DNA of 5,932 bases from CAYWTX01 sp964461295 (GTDB lineage Bacteria; Planctomycetota; Phycisphaerae; SM23-33): positions 1 to 5,932 of the forward strand of contig CAYWTX010000026.1 in the NCBI GenBank assembly GCA_964461295.1, given 5' to 3'. Under the pieces are notes generated by a model. The model saw nothing but the letters and a program-made list of their open reading frames with translations. It was not told the origin of the DNA and searched no databases. The position numbers and the translations under genes are program-made. Each line of letters starts with the position of its first letter. Positions within the stretch are counted from its first letter, which is position 1. Below are positions 1 through 5,613 of the stretch, piece after piece.

Positions 1-1860
1 GCAGCGGCTGCATCCGCCCGCCATCGCCAGCGGGGTCTGGCAGCGCGGACAAGCCTGGGTTGTCGCCTCGCCCAGCGCCATCGGCTGGCCGCCCCGGCAC
101 CCGTAGCGGTACACCGTCACGCCCTTGCACCCCAACTCAAACGCCAACCTGTACACGCGGTCCACGTCGTCGGCCGTCGCCCCCGCCGGCAGGTTGATCG
201 TCTTGGAGATCGCCCCGTCGATGAACTCCTGGAACGCCGCCTGAACCCGCACGTGCTGCTCCGGCCGCACGTCGTGCGCCGTCACGAACAGCCGCCGCGC
301 AGTCTCGTCCACCTCCGCCGCCTCCGCCAGCGGCACGCCCTCGGTCAGCCGCTCGACCAGCGCCTCGCTCCATATCCCCTGCCGCTGGGCGTACCGCCGG
401 AACGGCCCGTCCACCTCGATCATCTCCTGCCCGTCCAGCACGTGCCGCCGGAACGTCAGCGCGAACGCCGGCTCGATCCCGCCCGTCGTGCTCGCCAGGA
501 TGCTCAGCGTCCCCGTCGGCGCCACCGTCGTGACGGCCGCGTTGCGCATCGCCCGCCCGTGGCTGGCCCACGTGCTCGACGGGTAGTTGGGGAACGCGCC
601 CCGCCGCCCGGCCAGTTCGCCGCTGGCCGCGACGGCCTCCTCGCGCAGCATGTGCGCCACGCGCCGCGCCCAGTCCAGGCACGCCTCGCTGTCGTACGGC
701 ACGCCCAACTCGAACAACGCGTCGGCGAACCCCATCACCCCCAGCCCGATCTTGCGGTTGCCCATGCACGACGCCGTGATGGCCGGGTCGACGTAGTTGT
801 TCACCTCGATCACGTCATCGAGGAACCGCACACCCAGCCGCACCGCCGCGCGAAAACCCTCCTCGTCCAGCCGACCGTCCCGCACGAACTTCGCCAGGTC
901 CACCGACCCCAGGTTGCACGCCTCGTAGTCCAGCAGCGGCTGCTCGCCGCAGGGATTGGTCGCCTCGATCCGTCCCCTCGCCGGCGTCGGGTTGTCGGCG
1001 TTCACGCGGTCGATGAAGCACAGCCCCGGCTCGCCGCTGGCCCAGGCGTTCTCCACCAGCCGCCGCCAGACCCGCCCCACCGTCCACACCGCCGACGGCG
1101 GCGACCCGTTTGCCGGCAGCAGATCCGCCAGCGTGCTGTGCAACGCGTTGGCCCCCGCCGGCAGGTAATACCGCTGTCCCGTCCTGGGATTGGCCACCAC
1201 GTGCGGGCGGTCGGGATCCCCGCCGACCGCCTTCATGAACGCGTCGCCCACCTTCACCGAAAAATTGAAGTTCTCGAACTGCCCTGGCGTGTTCTTCGCC
1301 TCAATGAACTTCAGGATGTCCGGGTGCTCCACGCCCAGCATCCCCATGTTCGCCCCGCGGCGGAACGCCCCCTGCTGAATCGCTTTGGTCGCCTCCGAGA
1401 ACACCCGCAGGAAGCTGATCGGCCCCGACGTGCTGCCCCCCGACGAGGCGATGTAGTCCCCCGTCGGCCGCAAACGGTCAAACGAAAACCCCGTCCCGCC
1501 GCCGGCCTTCTGGATCTGCGCCGTCAACTTGACCGACTCGAAGATGGCCTCGATGCTGTCGGCCACGGGCAGCACAAAGCACGCGCTGAGCACGCCCAGC
1601 TTGCGCCCGGCGTTCATCAGCGTCGGGCTGTTGGGCAGGAACACCGTGCGGACCATCGCGTCGTGGAAAAGCCGCTCCGCCTCGGCCACGGCTTCGTCGC
1701 CCCCGTGGTGCCGCTCGCCCTCGGCGACGGCCGCCGCCACACGCCGGAACATCTGCGCCGGCGTATCGAGCAGCCGCCCGTCGGGCCCCTTCCGCAAATA
1801 CCGCGCCCGCAGCGTCCGCAACGCGTTGGCCGACAGTTCCGGCTCGATCTCCAGCGCCAT
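1..1860 (-). CDS. nrdJ: Class II (adenosylcobalamin-dependent) ribonucleotide reductase, C-terminus cut by window edge
   Basis: Reduces ribonucleotides to deoxyribonucleotides using a radical generated from coenzyme B12, so it supplies DNA precursors without oxygen or a separate radical subunit. The frame is open for 620 codons from the ATG at 1860 to base 1. Seen: FLPNSPTLMNAG at residues 74-85, typical of class II enzymes; C94 and C315 as the redox cysteine pair; TNPCGE at 301-306 with N302, thiyl-radical C304 and E306; CNLGSVDL at 315-322; APTGTLS at 447-453; and the start of a C-terminal cysteine ribbon (CPRC at 604-607, GCSRC at 616-620). No N-terminal ATP-cone is seen. The family usually ends with one more Cys pair, so perhaps only 10-30 residues are missing. 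The start is supported by GGAGGT six bases upstream; an in-frame ATG at 1884 overlaps the -10 box and is less likely. No nrdA or nrdB partner is visible, as expected for class II. Confidence 0.95.
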   Translation of the reverse strand, partial: MALEIEPELSANALRTLRARYLRKGPDGRLLDTPAQMFRRVAAAVAEGERHHGGDEAVAEAERLFHDAMVRTVFLPNSPTLMNAGRKLGVLSACFVLPVADSIEAIFESVKLTAQIQKAGGGTGFSFDRLRPTGDYIASSGGSTSGPISFLRVFSEATKAIQQGAFRRGANMGMLGVEHPDILKFIEAKNTPGQFENFNFSVKVGDAFMKAVGGDPDRPHVVANPRTGQRYYLPAGANALHSTLADLLPANGSPPSAVWTVGRVWRRLVENAWASGEPGLCFIDRVNADNPTPARGRIEATNPCGEQPLLDYEACNLGSVDLAKFVRDGRLDEEGFRAAVRLGVRFLDDVIEVNNYVDPAITASCMGNRKIGLGVMGFADALFELGVPYDSEACLDWARRVAHMLREEAVAASGELAGRRGAFPNYPSSTWASHGRAMRNAAVTTVAPTGTLSILASTTGGIEPAFALTFRRHVLDGQEMIEVDGPFRRYAQRQGIWSEALVERLTEGVPLAEAAEVDETARRLFVTAHDVRPEQHVRVQAAFQEFIDGAISKTINLPAGATADDVDRVYRLAFELGCKGVTVYRYGCRGGQPMALGEATTQACPRCQTPLAMAGGCSRC

Positions 1861-1882
1861 CGAAACACCTCCGCCGTTCCGC

Positions 1883-1911
1883 ATTATAGGTGAACCTGCC
1901 AGGTGCGCGAA
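1883..1911 (-). promoter_or_regulatory. Candidate sigma70-type promoter of nrdJ
   Basis: On the minus strand a perfect TATAAT (1888-1883) lies 17 bases downstream of TTCGCG (1911-1906), a poor -35 match. A start about seven bases after the -10 gives a short leader carrying the GGAGGT ribosome binding site and the ATG at 1860. The spacer contains the 11-bp palindrome ACCTGCCAGGT (1894-1904), which could be a repressor site, although no regulator is identified. The -10 is convincing in such GC-rich DNA; the -35 is weak. Confidence 0.5.
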
Positions 1912-1938
1912 GTCGCCCCTGGCCCTCCTTTGCCGACA

Positions 1939-1952
1939 TCGCCCGCGGGCGA
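1939..1952. repeat. 14-bp perfect palindrome in the nrdJ/purN divergent region
   Basis: TCGCCCGCGGGCGA reads the same on both strands. It lies between the two divergent promoters, about 28 bases upstream of the nrdJ -35 and 35 bases upstream of the purN -35. A shorter palindrome, GCACGTGC, follows at 1965-1972. Either could be a protein-binding site, but GC-rich palindromes arise readily by chance at this composition, so function is only a guess. Confidence 0.3.
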
Positions 1953-1986
1953 CCCTCCAAGCGAGCACGTGCCCGCGAGCCGGCTA

Positions 1987-2016
1987 TTGACGCGACGAAG
2001 GCTCCTACGTTCCAAT
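1987..2016 (+). promoter_or_regulatory. Candidate promoter of purN, possibly giving a leaderless mRNA
   Basis: TTGACG (1987-1992, five of six matches to the -35 consensus) is followed after 18 bases by TCCAAT (2011-2016, four of six to the -10). Transcription would then start at about 2023-2024, on the ATG at 2024. No Shine-Dalgarno sequence is seen before any purN start candidate, which fits a leaderless or near-leaderless message. This is inference from pattern alone. Confidence 0.35.
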
Positions 2017-2023
2017 CGTGGGC

Positions 2024-2668
2024 ATGAACGCCATGACGGCCGCACGCGCCAAACCCATCCGCCTGGGAGTGCTCCTGTCCGGCGGCGGACGGACCCTCAG
2101 CAACATCGCCGACGAAATCAACGCCGGACGCCTGAGCGCCGACGTCGCCGTCGTCATCGCCTCACGCGAATGTGGCGGCATCGAGCGGGCCGCGGCCGCG
2201 GGGATCCGGAACGTCCACCTGGCGCCCTACCGCAAGTTCCGCAACGACATCGACGCCTACTCCGCCCGCATCCGCGAGCTGCTCGACGAGGCCAAGGCCG
2301 ACCTGGTCGTCCAGGCCGGCTTCCTCTCGCTGTGGCACATCCCGCCGCGCTACGAAGGCCGCGTCATGAACATCCACCCCGCCCTGCTGCCGGCCTTCGG
2401 CGGGCACGGCATGTTCGGCCACCACGTCCACGAGGCCGTGCTGCGCCGCGGCTGCAAGGTTTCCGGCTGCACGGTGCACTTCGTGACCAACGAGTACGAC
2501 GCGGGCCCGATCATCCTCCAGCGCCCCGTGCCGGTGCTGGACGGCGACGACGTCGACGCCCTCGCCGCCCGAGTGTTCCAGCAGGAGTGCATCGCCTACC
2601 CCGAAGCCATCCGCCTCTTCGCCGCCGGACGCCTGCGGATCGAGCATGGCGTGGTGAAGACCGCGTAG
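2024..2668 (+). CDS. purN: Phosphoribosylglycinamide formyltransferase (GAR transformylase)
   Basis: Transfers a formyl group from 10-formyltetrahydrofolate to glycinamide ribonucleotide, the third step of de novo purine synthesis, in the cytoplasm. Numbered from the ATG at 2024 (214 residues): the N-terminal phosphate-binding strand-loop GVLLSGGGRTL is at about 15-25; the catalytic Asn and His are N116 and H118 in NIHPALLP; and the catalytic Asp is D159 in YDAGPIILQ, equivalent to N106, H108 and D144 of E. coli PurN. The stretch FGGHGMFGHHVHEA lengthens the loop after NIHP by about five residues relative to E. coli, a variant I associate with planctomycete and Bacteroidetes-type PurN. The start is uncertain: GTG 2018, ATG 2024 and ATG 2033 are in frame and none has a ribosome binding site; 2024 is chosen because it coincides with the predicted transcript start. 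It is divergent from nrdJ, with no other purine gene in view. Confidence 0.93.
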   Translation: MNAMTAARAKPIRLGVLLSGGGRTLSNIADEINAGRLSADVAVVIASRECGGIERAAAAGIRNVHLAPYRKFRNDIDAYSARIRELLDEAKADLVVQAGFLSLWHIPPRYEGRVMNIHPALLPAFGGHGMFGHHVHEAVLRRGCKVSGCTVHFVTNEYDAGPIILQRPVPVLDGDDVDALAARVFQQECIAYPEAIRLFAAGRLRIEHGVVKTA

Positions 2669-2709
2669 CGGAAGCCGGAAGGGGTCTCGCTCAGGCAGAC
2701 CGACGGAGC

Positions 2710-2726
2710 CGGGACGTGTCGCCCCG
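2710..2726. terminator. Weak hairpin between convergent purN and the URO-D-like gene
   Basis: CGGGACG and CGCCCCG can pair around a TGT loop with one A-C mismatch, giving a small GC-rich stem. It is the best hairpin I see in the 98-base convergent spacer 2669-2766, where some transcription stop is expected for both genes. There is no T-run on either strand, so this is not a classical intrinsic terminator. The spacer also repeats CCTTCGCCC twice near 2736-2768. Confidence 0.2.
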
Positions 2727-2766
2727 ATGCCGTTCCCTTCGCCCATCGCAAACCGCCCCTTCGCCC

Positions 2767-3936
2767 CTACCCGAACTTCTCGTCCTGGGCGCACCGCCAA
2801 ACGTCGACCGCACGCTCGTGCTCTCCAGGGCGAAGATCGGGCCACTGGAACAGGAACCCCGCGCGATCCTCGTACGGCTCCAACGCGCGGAGGAAGTACG
2901 CCTCCAGCGGCTCATCCTTGCCTCGAGGCACCTGCCCGATGTGCGCCACCCCCAGTCGCCGCAGCTTCCGCATCTCCCCCATCCAGTCGCGGGCGGTCGT
3001 CCAGTTCAGACCGCGAAGGCTCGCGATCTCCGCGTACGACTCGTGCAGGTGCAGACCCTCGCTGCGGCTGGTGCCCTCCCAGCCGCCGCAGTAGTGCAAC
3101 CACCCGCCGCCCAGGGCCTCCAACGCCGCCCGCTGGTAGGGCTGGATGAACTCGCGATGCGCCTCGGCCCCGACGAGGATGTCGCTGTCGCCGCACATTC
3201 GCACGGCCCCCGCCTCCATCCACACGCCCACCGCGTTGCCCGCCCCCCCGATCCGCTCGCCGCTGATCGCCTTGCACAGCCGCGTCACCTTCACGTACGC
3301 GTCCGCGCACTTGGCCATCAGCGCGCGCACGAAGTCGCCGTCCTCGTACAGGTCCACGAAGATCTCGTGCCCGCGCGTCTGGGCCGCGATGTCGAACGGG
3401 CCCTGCTGGTCGCAGTGGTATACGTCAACCAGACCGCCCAGCCCGCGCCGCCCCAACTCGCGGCGATGGTGCTCCATGTGCTCGATCATCCGCGGCAGCA
3501 CGCCCAGCGCGGACACGTCTTCCGGCACCTCCAGCGCCGCCAGCGCGTCCTTCGGCACGTACTGCGTCACGATCGAGCGATTCTCCCGCGTCACCTGCCA
3601 CTTCACCCCGAACACGCTCATGCAGATGATCACGCCCAGGTCGCCCCGCACGCCTGGGCAGCAGTCGCCGTTGCCGCACACGGCCGGCAGCACGTTCTCC
3701 CGAAGCTGCATGAACAGGCTCTTGTCCGGGTCGTGGAACCGTTCGTCCCAGCCGAATCGCGGCCAGTCGCGCGCTTCCGGCGGCGGCGCGTTGAACACCA
3801 GCGGCAGGCAATCCGTCTGCCGCCCAGCCAGTACGTCAGCGTGCCGCCGACGCGCATCGGCCAGCCGGCGGATGTCGATCCGCTTGGCGATCATCCCGCA
3901 AATGCAGTCCAGCAAAGACTCGACCGATTCTGACAT
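2767..3936 (-). CDS. Uroporphyrinogen decarboxylase (URO-D)-like protein, substrate unknown
   Basis: A 389-residue protein of the URO-D/MtaA/CmuA barrel superfamily, which includes heme-pathway decarboxylases and zinc-dependent methylcobamide methyltransferases. Seen: an Asp/Leu-rich helix segment near 194-210 (VDLYEDGDFVRALMAKC) matching the family's 'DPE' region; GDSDILVG at 249-256 followed by the EFIQPYQRAALEAL helix; and an HYCGG strand with H281 and C283, the pair that contributes zinc ligands in MtaA-type members. The N-terminal arginine-rich substrate motif of true HemE is absent, so heme synthesis is unlikely. A Cys cluster at 87-93 (CGNGDCC) is unusual. It is soluble, with no signal peptide or membrane segment. 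The ATG at 3936 has GGAG five bases upstream. It is convergent with purN and follows coaB on the same strand by 122 bases of repeat-rich spacer, so it is probably a separate transcription unit. Methyl transfer to a corrinoid is possible but unproven. Confidence 0.75.
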   Translation of the reverse strand: MSESVESLLDCICGMIAKRIDIRRLADARRRHADVLAGRQTDCLPLVFNAPPPEARDWPRFGWDERFHDPDKSLFMQLRENVLPAVCGNGDCCPGVRGDLGVIICMSVFGVKWQVTRENRSIVTQYVPKDALAALEVPEDVSALGVLPRMIEHMEHHRRELGRRGLGGLVDVYHCDQQGPFDIAAQTRGHEIFVDLYEDGDFVRALMAKCADAYVKVTRLCKAISGERIGGAGNAVGVWMEAGAVRMCGDSDILVGAEAHREFIQPYQRAALEALGGGWLHYCGGWEGTSRSEGLHLHESYAEIASLRGLNWTTARDWMGEMRKLRRLGVAHIGQVPRGKDEPLEAYFLRALEPYEDRAGFLFQWPDLRPGEHERAVDVWRCAQDEKFG

Positions 3937-3982
3937 TCCCGCTCCAGCAAGATCAACCTGGACCAGTCTGGGTTTCCGGATT

Positions 3983-4018
3983 CGGGGCTCCCGGGCTCCG
4001 GGGCTCCCGGGCTCCGGG
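3983..4018. repeat. 16-bp tandem repeat, two copies plus a partial third
   Basis: The unit CGGGGCTCCCGGGCTC occurs exactly at 3983-3998 and 3999-4014, followed by CGGG. Each unit is itself nearly two GGGCTCC half-units and contains CCCGGG, so it can fold. It lies in the spacer between coaB and the URO-D-like gene, 10 bases from a dispersed hairpin (4028-4049). It looks like slippage-prone spacer DNA and has no coding role. Confidence 0.8.
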
Positions 4019-4027
4019 TCCGCAAGA

Positions 4028-4049
4028 CCTACCCGCTGAAGCGGATAGG
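4028..4049. repeat. Dispersed hairpin repeat, copy 1 (downstream of coaB)
   Basis: CCTACCCGCT and AGCGGATAGG pair around a two-base loop, with a single non-Watson-Crick position (a G-U wobble in minus-strand RNA). It begins nine bases after the coaB stop codon. Read on the minus strand it matches the 23 bases starting at 5642 in the rpoZ-coaC spacer at 21 positions, so the two are members of one repeat family. No T-run follows, so it is not a standard terminator; a role in 3'-end protection of the coaB message is possible. Confidence 0.75.
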
Positions 4050-4058
4050 CCCAAAGAA

Positions 4059-4697
4059 CTATGTTTGCTTCCTCCCCGTTACCGCTTTCAAGATTTCCCG
4101 CGCCAATTCATTCTTCGTACGCGCCGCCCACGGCAGCACCACACCCTCCGACGACAAGATGCACGCCTCGCCGGCCTCGGCCCCCATCGCCTCCGGCGGA
4201 TTCACCACGGACAGGTCGGCCCCCTTGGGCGCCATCTCGGCCCGCGCCTTGGCCTGGGCCTGCTCCCGCGTGCCGCTCTCCACCGCGAACGCCACGACCA
4301 CCTGCCCCGCCCGCTTCAACGCCCGCAACGACGCCAGCAGGTCCTCCGTCGGCGTCAGGCGCACCTCCACCGCCCCGCCGCGCCGCGGGATTTTCCCCGC
4401 CACGCGACCGGCCACGCGGAAGTCGCCCACCGCGGCCGCCATCACCAGCACGTCGCACGCGGGGAAGTGCTCGCCCAGCAGCCCGGCAAGGTCGTCCACG
4501 GTGACGAACGCCAGCACGCGGCAGCCGGCCGGCGCCGTCGGCGCCGCCGCCGGGACGCTCAGCAGCGTGACATCGTGCCCGGCCGCGACGGCCTCGGCCG
4601 CGACGGCGCAACCCATCCGCCCGCTGGAAGCGTTGGTGATGAACCGCACATCGTCGATGTACTCGCGCGTCGGACCTGCGGTGATCAGGAATCGCAT
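4059..4697 (-). CDS. coaB: Phosphopantothenate-cysteine ligase, stand-alone CoaB
   Basis: Joins cysteine to nucleotide-activated 4'-phosphopantothenate, the second committed step of coenzyme A synthesis. The 212-residue protein matches the C-terminal half of fused CoaBC. Seen: the nucleotide-binding start LITAGPTREYID at 4-15; NASSGRMG at 22-29 with the acyl-intermediate-binding Asn at N22; AAAVGDFR at 87-94, which is AAVADYR in E. coli; GKIPRR at 101-106 with the conserved Lys K102; and VVAFAVES at 134-141. The last two differ only mildly from E. coli, so activity is likely intact. The start is the ATG at 4697 because homologues begin M-R/K-h-L-I-T-A-G; a TTG at 4712 would add five residues (MYSTR). 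Neither has a ribosome binding site. The gene lies 328 bases after coaC on the same strand, and a candidate promoter lies directly upstream. Confidence 0.92.
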   Translation of the reverse strand: MRFLITAGPTREYIDDVRFITNASSGRMGCAVAAEAVAAGHDVTLLSVPAAAPTAPAGCRVLAFVTVDDLAGLLGEHFPACDVLVMAAAVGDFRVAGRVAGKIPRRGGAVEVRLTPTEDLLASLRALKRAGQVVVAFAVESGTREQAQAKARAEMAPKGADLSVVNPPEAMGAEAGEACILSSEGVVLPWAARTKNELAREILKAVTGRKQT

Positions 4698-4703
4698 GCG
4701 CGT

Positions 4704-4732
4704 AGAGTACAACAGACTCGCGCAGGGGTAAA
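4704..4732 (-). promoter_or_regulatory. Candidate promoter of coaB, possibly leaderless
   Basis: On the minus strand TTTACC (4732-4727, four of six to the -35) and TACTCT (4709-4704, three of six to the -10) are 17 bases apart. Only six bases separate the -10 from the ATG at 4697, so the predicted transcript starts on the ATG itself. This would explain the missing ribosome binding site and would let coaB be expressed despite the long repeat-bearing gap after coaC. Weak consensus matches keep this tentative. Confidence 0.3.
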
Positions 4733-4763
4733 TGTTTCGGAACCCTTACCTTCTCGATGCCAA

Positions 4764-4782
4764 CCGGCCCGGCACGGGCCGG
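4764..4782. repeat. GC-rich hairpin in the coaC-coaB gap
   Basis: CCGGCCCG and CGGGCCGG form a perfect eight-base stem with a GCA loop. It would fold strongly in a minus-strand transcript running from coaC towards coaB. No T-run follows on either strand. It could slow or stop read-through, or be a remnant of another repeat. Confidence 0.55.
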
Positions 4783-4814
4783 CTCCGTTTGCCCCCATCA
4801 TCCAGACCGGCGTA

Positions 4815-4828
4815 GTCGCAAGAGCGAC
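4815..4828. repeat. Small hairpin in the coaC-coaB gap
   Basis: GTCGC and GCGAC pair around AAGA. A low-complexity stretch of CTCGTC-like triplets and a repeated CTCGGCCG follow up to about 4890. The whole block 4733-4903 holds no convincing gene on either strand, and I assign it no function. Confidence 0.35.
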
Positions 4829-4943
4829 CTTCTGCTCGTGATCGTACTCGGCCGTTTCCCTCTCGGCCGCCCTCGTCCTCGTCGTCGGTTGTCTCCCCAC
4901 TTAGGGTCCGTCACGAAATAACCTGAGCAAGCCAGTCTTGGTG

Positions 4944-4964
4944 GCACAGCTTTCCAAGCTGTGC
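4944..4964. repeat. Hairpin A of the MITE-like element
   Basis: GCACAGCTT and AAGCTGTGC form a perfect nine-base stem with a TCC loop. It is the inverted partner of hairpin B and keeps the same loop and outer stem. Confidence 0.8.
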
Positions 4965-4967
4965 AGG

Positions 4968-4984
4968 ACAGGTCGGAGACCTGT
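4968..4984. repeat. Hairpin B of the MITE-like element
   Basis: ACAGGTC and GACCTGT form a perfect seven-base stem with a GGA loop, which is TCC on the minus strand. Read on the minus strand it is the same unit as hairpin A, with two inner base pairs exchanged in a compensatory way. Confidence 0.8.
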
Positions 4985-5025
4985 GCCACCTGGGAAACGT
5001 GAACAAGTTATTTCGTGACGGCGCC

Positions 5026-5601
5026 TTACCTCGCCAGGAGCTCCACCGCCGCCGCAACGATGTCCGGCGCCTCGGCCATGCGGCCGGCGCCGAACGTGCC
5101 GCACGCCAGCCGCCCCTCGCCCGGACCGACGAACTGCACGCCCCACTCCCGCAGCTTGACCATGTTCGCCTTCGTAGCCGGGGCCTCCCACATCCGCGTG
5201 TTCATGGCCGGGGCGGCCAAGATCGGGCAGGCGCCCCACGCCGACAGCGCCAGCGCGCTGACCAGGTCGTCGGCGATCCCCGCCGCCATCTTGGCCAGCA
5301 TGTTCGCCGTCGCCGGCGCAACGATCATCAGCTCCGCCCGCTCGGTCAGCGATATGTGCTGCGAGGAGTAATCCCCGCTCGGCGCCCACATCGTCGTGTG
5401 GACCTGCCGGCCCGTCACGGCCTGGAACGTCAGCGGCGCGACAAACTGCCGGGAGGCCTCCGTCATGGCAACGCAGACCCCCGCCCCCGCCTGCACCAGC
5501 TTGCTGGCCAGGTCGGCCGACTTGTAGCAGGCGATCCCGCCGGTCACGCACAGCAGAATCTCGCGACCCGCCAGCGGCTGACTGTTCGTCACATCGCCCA
5601 T
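5026..5601 (-). CDS. coaC: Phosphopantothenoylcysteine decarboxylase, stand-alone CoaC flavoprotein
   Basis: Decarboxylates 4'-phosphopantothenoylcysteine to 4'-phosphopantetheine with FMN, the step after CoaB in coenzyme A synthesis. The 191 residues equal the N-terminal half of fused CoaBC. Seen: the flavin-binding start ILLCVTGGIACYKSADL at 15-31; the catalytic His H82 in QHISL; the FMN-contacting APATANMLAKMAAGIADDL at 95-113; PAMN at 131-134 with the catalytic Asn N134; and the substrate-clamp Cys C167 in LACGTFGAGRM. All key residues are present. The ATG at 5601 has GAGGAG five bases upstream. The protein ends at a natural TAA immediately after the CoaC domain, with no linker to a CoaB domain. 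It follows rpoZ by 125 bases of palindromic repeat. The stop codon is shared with the flank of the MITE-like element, so insertion did not shorten the protein. Confidence 0.94.
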   Translation of the reverse strand: MGDVTNSQPLAGREILLCVTGGIACYKSADLASKLVQAGAGVCVAMTEASRQFVAPLTFQAVTGRQVHTTMWAPSGDYSSQHISLTERAELMIVAPATANMLAKMAAGIADDLVSALALSAWGACPILAAPAMNTRMWEAPATKANMVKLREWGVQFVGPGEGRLACGTFGAGRMAEAPDIVAAAVELLAR

Positions 5602-5613
5602 GCAAGCTCCTCG

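Larger units (their letters stand above)
4904..5024. mobile_element. MITE-like nested palindromic element between coaC and coaB
   Basis: Perfect 15-bp inverted repeats, CCGTCACGAAATAAC (4908-4922) and its reverse complement (5007-5021), enclose a second perfect inverted pair, GGTGGCACAG (4940-4949) and CTGTGCCACC (4981-4990). Inside these are two hairpins, at 4944-4964 and 4968-4984. CTTA flanks the element on both sides (4900-4903 and 5025-5028) and may be a target duplication, but the left end has four bases and the right end three between CTTA and the perfect arm, so a one-base indel is needed. The right CTTA contains the coaC stop codon. The element is too short to encode a transposase, which would have to act in trans. 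The inner hairpin motif looks familiar to me from planctomycete intergenic DNA, unchecked. Confidence 0.65.

Noticed and set aside
253..1893. 546-codon plus-strand open frame, rich in Arg, His and Pro
   Set aside because: It is the antisense of nrdJ, whose conserved motifs leave no doubt about the coding strand. Long antisense frames are expected in GC-rich genes.
1861..2023. Cobalamin riboswitch or NrdR box upstream of nrdJ
   Set aside because: A B12-dependent enzyme made this worth looking for, but the space is short, I see no B12-box-like sequence, and no A/T-rich paired NrdR sites.
2162..2845. 227-codon minus-strand frame opposite purN
   Set aside because: Antisense of purN with a composition typical of shadow frames and no family motif.
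1903..3933. 676-codon plus-strand open frame spanning purN and the URO-D-like gene
   Set aside because: It is low-complexity Arg/Pro/His protein, crosses two recognisable genes in another frame or strand, and shows no domain.
2767..3936. Calling the URO-D-like protein HemE
   Set aside because: The HemE N-terminal arginine motif and its usual context with other heme genes are missing.
4028..4049. Intrinsic terminator after coaB
   Set aside because: The stem is suitable but no T-run follows on the minus strand, and the same hairpin occurs twice between rpoZ and coaC where termination would cut the cluster.
4685..4900. 71-codon minus-strand frame before coaB
   Set aside because: It overlaps the coaB start, contains the GC hairpin in its middle, has no ribosome binding site and matches no family I know.
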